A stretch of DNA of 30,017 nucleotides. It comes from a virus. Positions 26,253 to 30,017 of the stretch are shown piece after piece. Positions within the stretch are counted from its first letter, which is position 1. Each line of letters begins with the position of its first letter. Position numbers and translations under genes: made by a program. The stretch spans positions 1 through 30,017 of IMG/VR virus record IMGVR_UViG_3300022200_003363. One strand, written 5' to 3'. Under the pieces are notes generated by a model. That model was not told the DNA's origin. It worked only from the letters and a program-made list of their open reading frames with translations, and ran no database searches.

Positions 26253-27887
26253 TCAAAACAATTTCTTCTTAACAACATCGAACAAACAAGCTTCTAGATC
26301 GTCAAGCCTGTACAGTACCGTGTGATCTGGGTAGAATTTACTGACAGAATCGTCAAGTATACCTATACCATAACACTCGATCTTCTTACTTACTTCTCTA
26401 ACAACATCCTTTGTGAATGTATAGCAATCCCCAGCGTTATCAGCACAGGGCATACCGTCTGACAGTACTAGCAGTATCTTCCTAGGCTCTGGCCTTGCGT
26501 ACAGCTGGGCAGCACCCCATAGGATAGACTCACCGTCTGCATTCTGGATCATCCTGTCCCAACACTTGCCGTACTCCTCGATGAACTTCTTGGGTGAAGG
26601 ACGCTCTGTCCAGTCCTTGAGGATATAGTGCATAGTGCCGTGCTTGAAACATTCTGTAAATCCGGTGATTTTGACCGGGATACCTAGCGGTGTTAATGCC
26701 TCCTGAAGTAAGCATACCGCAGCACCAGAAGCTACGAATTTATCACCTAGCATTGAGCCTGACATGTCTGTAAGTATATGAATTGCCGTACCTTTTACGT
26801 CTATGCGTGACTCTTTACTAGTGAACACATCAAGTGACCCTGTCGGTACACGGTACAAATCACGCTTATCTAACCGCCCACTCTTCTTGTTATGTACAGT
26901 TTGGCTCTGAGTTCGCGACTGAAAAAGCCGGAAGACTTGTCCCGATAATTTCTTACCTGACTCGTATAACTCTGTTATAGCCTCGTTATAAGCTTTGTTT
27001 AAGGTACCCTTAGGTCTGGTAACAAGCATTTTGGTCCAAGGAGTGTAATCCTTGGATGGCTCATGATCATACGTGATAGTGTAGCTGTCCTCGCTTGCCT
27101 TGCCTTCCTTGTGTACATGGGCCATAAGGTCTTTGTAGGACACAGTGCCCTTGGCAGAATCCTCACCATCTTCACCGCCCTTGTCTTTGGCCTTGCCCTT
27201 AGACGACTTCTCCTCTCCCTCGCCCTCTCCCTCCCCTTCCTCAGACTTCTTGTCTTGCTCGGTGTCATGGCCCTCGGTGCCGAGAATCTTTATAACAAGG
27301 TTATACACGTCCTCGGCAGTAACAGCAGCGTTAAGCTCAGCGGTAAGGTGAGAGTACTTATCTGGGTCTGGTACTACACTGGCGAAGTCTACAGCAGGGA
27401 ATGCTACGTCAGGTTGCCAGTCACCACGCGCAGTGTACACCCAGCCAAAAACATTGATGATTAACTCCATGTCAGGGGCGAACCCCTTAGTACGTATATT
27501 GTGCGCACCATCCGCACAGTGATAGGCCTGAGTCCATGAGAGTGCCTCGTCACGTCCGGGCCACATTCCCAATCCATTCTTCTCCTGCCTGTAATCATCC
27601 AATATATTGTAAAGACGGCCAGTCTGACTGTCCATCTTAAACTTCTTCTCTTTGAGGAGGTCTATAGTATCGACCACCTCAGGTGCATGGTGGCCAATCT
27701 CGTGATACACGTACCCTAGCCACACAGTAAGTCTCTGCTTAGACCAGTAAGCGTTGATCTCTGGTACATGGACAGTACGGTTCACAAGGTCAGTCCATGG
27801 CTGAGGATCGGTGGTCATCTTGAGTGATAACTCATTGGTGTTGGCTACCCTCTCGATAGCCTTGAAGGTTGCGTAAGCGTCAATCAT
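26253..27887 (-). CDS. cobT: CobT-like VWA protein with N-terminal HEIGH metalloprotease-like motif
   Basis: This gene encodes 544 residues. The N-terminal domain contains HEIGH (62-66) followed by NILDDYRQE (94-102), the layout of HExxH zinc peptidases with a downstream acidic ligand. An acidic/lysine low-complexity linker (213-247) follows, as in CobT. The C-terminal domain (365-540) is VWA: MIDAS D374-x-S376-x-S378 (TDMSGSM), DGESILWGAAQLYARPEPRKI (451-471) and LSDGMP (475-480). That last block closely follows the CobT consensus I recall (DGEAL-WA--RL--RPE-RRIL-VISDG-P). It probably works with the downstream AAA+ protein as a metal chelatase-like or remodelling complex. Perfect dyads lie at 26965 and 27291. 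Confidence 0.82.
   Translation of the reverse strand: MIDAYATFKAIERVANTNELSLKMTTDPQPWTDLVNRTVHVPEINAYWSKQRLTVWLGYVYHEIGHHAPEVVDTIDLLKEKKFKMDSQTGRLYNILDDYRQEKNGLGMWPGRDEALSWTQAYHCADGAHNIRTKGFAPDMELIINVFGWVYTARGDWQPDVAFPAVDFASVVPDPDKYSHLTAELNAAVTAEDVYNLVIKILGTEGHDTEQDKKSEEGEGEGEGEEKSSKGKAKDKGGEDGEDSAKGTVSYKDLMAHVHKEGKASEDSYTITYDHEPSKDYTPWTKMLVTRPKGTLNKAYNEAITELYESGKKLSGQVFRLFQSRTQSQTVHNKKSGRLDKRDLYRVPTGSLDVFTSKESRIDVKGTAIHILTDMSGSMLGDKFVASGAAVCLLQEALTPLGIPVKITGFTECFKHGTMHYILKDWTERPSPKKFIEEYGKCWDRMIQNADGESILWGAAQLYARPEPRKILLVLSDGMPCADNAGDCYTFTKDVVREVSKKIECYGIGILDDSVSKFYPDHTVLYRLDDLEACLFDVVKKKLF
26965..26979. promoter_or_regulatory. TATAAC dyad, perfect, 3-bp spacer
   Basis: TATAAC-TCT-GTTATA inside the CobT-like gene (codons ITELY); a further single half-site GTTATA follows 6 bases to the right. 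Confidence 0.6.
27291..27305. promoter_or_regulatory. TATAAC dyad, perfect, 3-bp spacer
   Basis: TATAAC-AAG-GTTATA inside the CobT-like gene, in the codon phase YNLVI, different from the site at 26965 in the same gene. Confidence 0.6.
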
Positions 27888-28143
27888 GTACTTCTCCCTT
27901 ATAACAAGTTATAAACCAGTATGATAACGGATCATGCCGTTGATACATAGGCGTAACCCGCTTGTTTGACGACAACCTATAGTGGATAGACACTGCACCC
28001 TCCGCTACTAGGTCATTGATCAACAACTGTGCCTTCTTGCAGCTAGAACCATAAAGTCTGGCCAACTCAGCTACTACGAAGGGATACTTCCCTTTCCACA
28101 TCTCACTGTTATACAGAGAGTCCCTACTTAAGTCCCTATACAT
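27880..28143 (-). CDS. Winged-helix-like small protein (possible regulator)
   Basis: This gene encodes 87 residues. Residues 21-50 (PFVVAELARLYGSSCKKAQLLINDLVAEGAVS) fit a helix-turn-helix in which the second helix follows the GSS turn. The next 15 residues (IHYRLSSNKRVTPMY) could be a wing. It is therefore a candidate DNA-binding protein, though not assigned to a family. Its start has GAGGAAGAAAGG and an imperfect dyad (28157-28170) 14 bases upstream. Its 3' end carries a perfect dyad (27900-27913) just ahead of the CobT-like start, overlapping that gene by 8 bases. Autoregulation through the dyad is an attractive but untested idea. Confidence 0.55.
   Translation of the reverse strand: MYRDLSRDSLYNSEMWKGKYPFVVAELARLYGSSCKKAQLLINDLVAEGAVSIHYRLSSNKRVTPMYQRHDPLSYWFITCYKGEVHD
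27900..27913. promoter_or_regulatory. TATAAC dyad, perfect, 2-bp spacer
   Basis: TATAAC-AA-GTTATA in the last codons of the winged-helix-like gene and directly ahead of the ribosome-binding site of the CobT-like gene; identical to the 14-mer at 25079. Confidence 0.65.
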
Positions 28144-28156
28144 ACCTTTCTTCCTC

Positions 28157-28170
28157 TATAAATTGTTATA
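28157..28170. promoter_or_regulatory. TATAAC dyad, imperfect, 2-bp spacer, near-intergenic
   Basis: TATAAA-TT-GTTATA, one mismatch, 14 bases upstream of the winged-helix-like start codon; its right end touches the stop codon of the upstream gene. Confidence 0.45.
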
Positions 28171-28369
28171 GGCCGCAAGCTTCCTCGGCCTCTTTAATCA
28201 GGTTGTAATGGTATATCTTGACATAATCAGGGTATTGGTCCTCGAACTTTGCCCTTCTACGCTTGATGGTATCGCAAAGATCATCGTCCAAGTCTGCCCA
28301 TCCCCGGATAAACTCTCGGTTCAAGTAATCCATCGCCGCTTCAAACTGCTTGTACTCTAACTCTGTCAT
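28166..28369 (-). CDS. Hypothetical helical protein
   Basis: I use ATG 28369 (67 residues); the TTG two codons upstream lies too close to the GAGGG site. The protein is acidic and helical (YKQFEAAMDYLNREFIRGWADLDDDLCDTIKRRRAKFEDQY, then VKIYHYNLIKEAEEACGL). No family recognised. It lies between a tiny membrane gene and the winged-helix-like gene. Confidence 0.55.
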   Translation of the reverse strand: MTELEYKQFEAAMDYLNREFIRGWADLDDDLCDTIKRRRAKFEDQYPDYVKIYHYNLIKEAEEACGL

Positions 28370-28371
28370 AG

Positions 28372-28464
28372 TCAATACCCTCTGCTAATCAGCCAGTCAT
28401 TAGTGAGGTACAGCGTAAGTCCCCACAAAAACACGTTGAATGCTACCATATAGAATGTATTCAT
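28372..28464 (-). CDS. 30-residue single-span membrane peptide
   Basis: A short frame occupies the 132-base gap between neighbours. It runs from ATG at 28462-28464 to TGA at 28372-28374, reading MNTFYMVAFNVFLWGLTLYL then TNDWLISRGY. Residues 4-20 are a hydrophobic span. GAGGTGG lies upstream, and the stop is two bases before the next start. A perfect dyad (28484-28497) lies about 20 bases upstream. Function unknown; it is similar in style to the 26-residue peptide at 16335-16415. Confidence 0.5.
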   Translation of the reverse strand: MNTFYMVAFNVFLWGLTLYLTNDWLISRGY

Positions 28465-28483
28465 CTTGCCACCTCGATCTTGT

Positions 28484-28497
28484 TATAACCTGTTATA
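28484..28497. promoter_or_regulatory. TATAAC dyad, perfect, 2-bp spacer, intergenic
   Basis: TATAAC-CT-GTTATA within a tandem of GTTATAACC units (28482-28500), about 20 bases upstream of the 30-residue membrane peptide gene. Confidence 0.65.
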
Positions 28498-28507
28498 ACC
28501 CTAGGCC

Positions 28508-28948
28508 TCAAACTTCGAGGCCCAGTTCGATAGCAGCTTCCAGTAGTTTAGCGGCCAGCTTCTCCCGGATTTCCAATTCGCCTTTGTAACGACCAGCCAG
28601 TGTATTAGCCAATTCACGCAATGGACACCCGGCCTTTTCCCGTGTGGCTGCGTATGTCAATTCGCCATCCTTCACTATCAATGCCCCGGCCTCGATGCCC
28701 AGCTCTTTGTGTACCTGCTTTGAACAGCGAGAGAACAGGGTCCGAATATTGGCCATCTTCCCTTCCTCGGCCATTCCCTGCCACAGTGCCACAAGGCCAG
28801 CAGCTCCCTCATTCTTGCCTGATTCGATCCAGACAGTGTAATCATTCCGAATCATACCGCTGACATTTTCAAGAACCTGCCCTGTGAGGATCATTGCTCT
28901 GATATTCTCGGAAACTTGCTCGGCTGTCAGTTGAATTGAATTGGTCAT
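28508..28948 (-). CDS. Hypothetical protein directly downstream of the structured leader
   Basis: This gene encodes 146 residues and is helical, with no recognised family (LTAEQVSENIRAMILTGQVLEN; AAGLVALWQGMAEEGKMANIRTLFSRCSKQVHKELGIEAG; LRELANTLAGRYKGELEIREKLAAKLLEAAIELG). Codons are more G+C-rich than in the replication genes. AGGGA lies about 9 bases ahead of the ATG. That site comes directly after the last helix of the putative structured RNA (28965), so the RNA is either its 5' leader or a separately processed transcript. It is the first gene of the leftward arm in this window. Confidence 0.6.
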   Translation of the reverse strand: MTNSIQLTAEQVSENIRAMILTGQVLENVSGMIRNDYTVWIESGKNEGAAGLVALWQGMAEEGKMANIRTLFSRCSKQVHKELGIEAGALIVKDGELTYAATREKAGCPLRELANTLAGRYKGELEIREKLAAKLLEAAIELGLEV

Positions 28949-28964
28949 GTTTGCGATTCCCTTT

Positions 28965-29043
28965 GTCTAGTTTCGGCCTTATGGCCATTCTCAAGTACGG
29001 CGAAGCACCGCACGACTAGACCACGATCCTTTTCTGGACCGTG
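28965..29043 (-). ncRNA. 3' domain of the RNA: three-way junction plus abutting 8-bp hairpin
   Basis: In the leftward transcript CACGGUCC pairs with GGAUCGUG around AGAAAA (29043-29022, one G-U). The next base begins GUCUAGU, which pairs with ACUAGAC (29021-29015 with 28971-28965). The junction contains a GUGCGG/CCGUAC hairpin (29013-28995, one G-U) and a GGCC/GGCC hairpin with an AUAA loop (28986-28975). This is the best-supported part of the structure. Confidence 0.65.
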
Positions 29044-29510
29044 ACCCCAATACTTTATCCTATGATCAGTAATCCGAAGTAAATCACCTGAGTAGCTACC
29101 TAATTGTTATTGTTGGCATCAGCTCCGCTTTTCCTGTTTGCACTGGTGGGGTTGATCTAAACCAGACAGGGAGAATCCATTCCCGGCATCCGCAGCATCC
29201 GATAAACTTACCGAACATAGGGAGTATCGAGTCTTTACCTCAGAGCGGCCGTCTCACGGGCCATTGCTGGGTCGAGTTCTGTTTGGCATTTTAGAGTCGA
29301 TGCCTACCTTGTCGGGGTACTCCTCGGGGGGCGCGGAACCAATCGCCAGCCTTTCGGCCTTTACCACGGAGCGGTGACTACAGTACTGGGGCCAACGTCA
29401 CTCGGACGACTTACGGTGCGCGCCTTTGATACTCCCGGCTTCGGCATCCTGCCTGCTACCCTGTACTGCCAGACCAGAATAGCAGATTGGGGAACCGATA
29501 CAATGGTCTG
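28965..29510 (-). ncRNA. Candidate large structured noncoding RNA (~546 nt)
   Basis: Helices seen by eye are: 29504-29510/29470-29476; 29428-29436/29220-29228 (9 bp, long range); 29419-29424/29330-29335; 29397-29401/29374-29378; 29356-29359/29348-29351 with a GAAA tetraloop; 29300-29304/29285-29289; 29166-29170/29133-29137 continued by 29161-29165/29143-29147; 29082-29087/29069-29074; 29036-29043/29022-29029; and a three-way junction closed by 29015-29021/28965-28971 holding two hairpins. In at least four hairpins the imperfect pair is G-U when read leftward but A-C when read rightward, fixing the strand. No open reading frame of 60 codons occurs here. It is not recognised as tmRNA, RNase P, 6S or an intron. 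In size it resembles large phage-associated RNAs such as ROOL or GOLLD, but identity is not claimed. Confidence 0.6.
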
Positions 29511-29520
29511 ATCATTTATT

Positions 29521-29551
29521 AGATGAATAGTCGATATTCACCAGATGAATA
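29521..29551. promoter_or_regulatory. Phased TGAATA / TATTCA / TGAATA hexamers
   Basis: TGAATA at 29524, TATTCA at 29535 and TGAATA at 29546 alternate in orientation with an exact 11-bp period. The first and third are part of a 9-bp direct repeat AGATGAATA (29521, 29543). They lie just before the predicted 5' end of the structured RNA on the leftward strand, where a promoter or its operator would be expected. Confidence 0.5.
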
Positions 29552-29616
29552 CAAGGGCAGACTTACGCGATTACCATATAAGGCAGTGCTATGCAATGCC
29601 ATGAGAGTACTTTCGC

Positions 29617-29634
29617 GGTATAACATGTTATACC
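29617..29634. promoter_or_regulatory. TATAAC dyad extended to an 18-bp palindrome
   Basis: GGTATAACATGTTATACC is perfectly palindromic over 18 bp, the longest member of the set. It lies about 107 bases upstream of the predicted 5' end of the structured RNA on the leftward strand. Confidence 0.65.
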
Positions 29635-29823
29635 AGATCGGGTTGATATTGGGCTGTATTGGGCTGGTATTGTTATGCAAGTGACTCTGTGAGGCGCTGT
29701 GATGCGCTGTATTGGACGCGGGCTGTACTGCATACCGTGCTATAGGTTTTTGCACTGTGGCTTGTGCGGGCTTGTGTGAAGCCAGAACATTTGATTGTGT
29801 CAAACAAGTATCTGCTATCCTAG

Positions 29824-29903
29824 GTCTGAATCTCAGACTTAACTGTATGGATGTACAGTAGTTCCACAGCTGTATGTATATACAGTATGTCTGAATGCCA
29901 GAC
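29824..29903. repeat. Four-dyad hairpin array
   Basis: Two near-identical dyads, GTCTG-AATCT-CAGAC (29824-29838) and GTCTG-AATGC-CAGAC (29889-29903), flank two others: ACTGTA-N6-TACAGT (29842-29859) and CTGTAT-N4-ATACAG (29870-29885). The outer-inner-inner-outer symmetry, with related inner sequences, suggests a multi-site operator or structured leader upstream of the leftward genes. Confidence 0.6.
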
Positions 29904-29992
29904 TTGGGGCTTGGGGCTTTGTAGGGTACACCCAACACATGCGCATTCTCTAATGTAACGCTTGGCATGTATGCAGTGAACACATAGGTGAC

Positions 29993-30014
29993 CTAGTGAT
30001 CTAGTGATATAGTG
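29993..30014. repeat. CTAGTGAT tandem at the window edge
   Basis: CTAGTGAT is present at 29993-30000 and 30001-30008, followed by a partial ATAGTG. The window ends here, so the full extent of the array is unknown. Confidence 0.5.
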
Positions 30015-30017
30015 GAC

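Larger units (their letters stand above)
28949..30017. other. 1.07-kb gene-free right-end region
   Basis: No convincing protein gene is seen. From left to right it holds the candidate structured RNA (28965-29510), phased TGAATA repeats (29521-29551), an 18-bp palindrome (29617-29634) and a G/T-rich stretch with TATTGGGCTG repeats (29641-29780). A hairpin array (29824-29903) and a short CTAGTGAT tandem at the very edge (29993-30014) complete it. The position upstream of all leftward genes suggests the control region for that arm; a convincing promoter could not be picked by eye. Confidence 0.6.

Noticed and set aside
28965-29510. Identity as tmRNA, RNase P RNA, 6S RNA or a group I/II intron
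   Set aside because: The conserved sequence signatures I know for these RNAs are not present, there is no tRNA-like acceptor end, and there is no interrupted gene around it.
29798-29803. TTGACA on the minus strand as a -35 promoter element
   Set aside because: No acceptable -10 sequence is found 16-18 bases downstream, so I do not call a promoter.
29519-29983. 154-codon open frame on the minus strand
   Set aside because: It has no ribosome-binding site and a composition unlike other genes here (many Ser, His, Thr, Asn). It runs through the hairpin array and the 18-bp palindrome, which better explain the sequence.

Overview
The window looks like about 30 kb of a tailed bacteriophage genome with a short-tailed (podovirus-like) plan, probably from an aquatic environment. 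The evidence is a compact two-arm layout: a rightward block of tail, lysis and internal-virion genes (1-13796) meets a leftward block of nucleotide-metabolism and replication genes (13806-28948) tail to tail. Genes overlap by ATGA/GTGA/TAATG junctions, there are no tRNAs or rRNAs, and all replication genes are phage-type. The host cannot be named; the 3-TM gene-transfer-agent type holin is compatible with a proteobacterium. Capsid, portal, terminase, RNA polymerase and endolysin genes are not in the window.

Rightward arm. It starts inside a glycine-rich tail protein. Then come a tail-assembly-like protein, a tail fibre-type protein, a BspA-like (DUF285) repeat adhesin, a membrane/coiled-coil protein and a 3-TM holin. 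Next are a 1168-residue collagen-like protein, two adaptor/nozzle-like proteins, three probable internal (ejection) proteins and a small basic protein that resembles a collapsed HNH endonuclease.

Leftward arm, read from right to left. A 1.07-kb gene-free leader (28949-30017) contains hairpin arrays and a strongly structured candidate noncoding RNA (29510 to 28965). It is followed by small genes, a winged-helix-like protein, a CobT-like VWA protein with a HEIGH motif, a CobS/MoxR-like AAA+ ATPase, an unknown 181-residue protein and an array of TCTAGATA octamers. Then come a T7-type primase-helicase, a family A DNA polymerase, a probable ssDNA-binding protein, a 5'-3' exonuclease, endonuclease VII, a metallophosphoesterase, a DUF3310 protein, a MazG-like pyrophosphohydrolase and an adenosylcobalamin-dependent (class II) ribonucleotide reductase. 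Together they supply dNTPs, copy DNA and resolve branches. The CobS/CobT-like pair may relate to the cobalamin need of the reductase, or may be a MoxR-VWA remodelling machine.

The two most unusual signals are DNA/RNA-level. (1) A dyad, TATAAC-N2/3-GTTATA, occurs 11 times perfectly and 6 times with one mismatch between 15.4 and 29.6 kb, both inside genes in different reading frames and just upstream of start codons. None was found in the rightward arm. (2) A ~546-nt region has many helices whose imperfect pairs are G-U only if it is transcribed leftward, indicating a large structured RNA. All functional statements come from reading motifs by eye; no database search was run.
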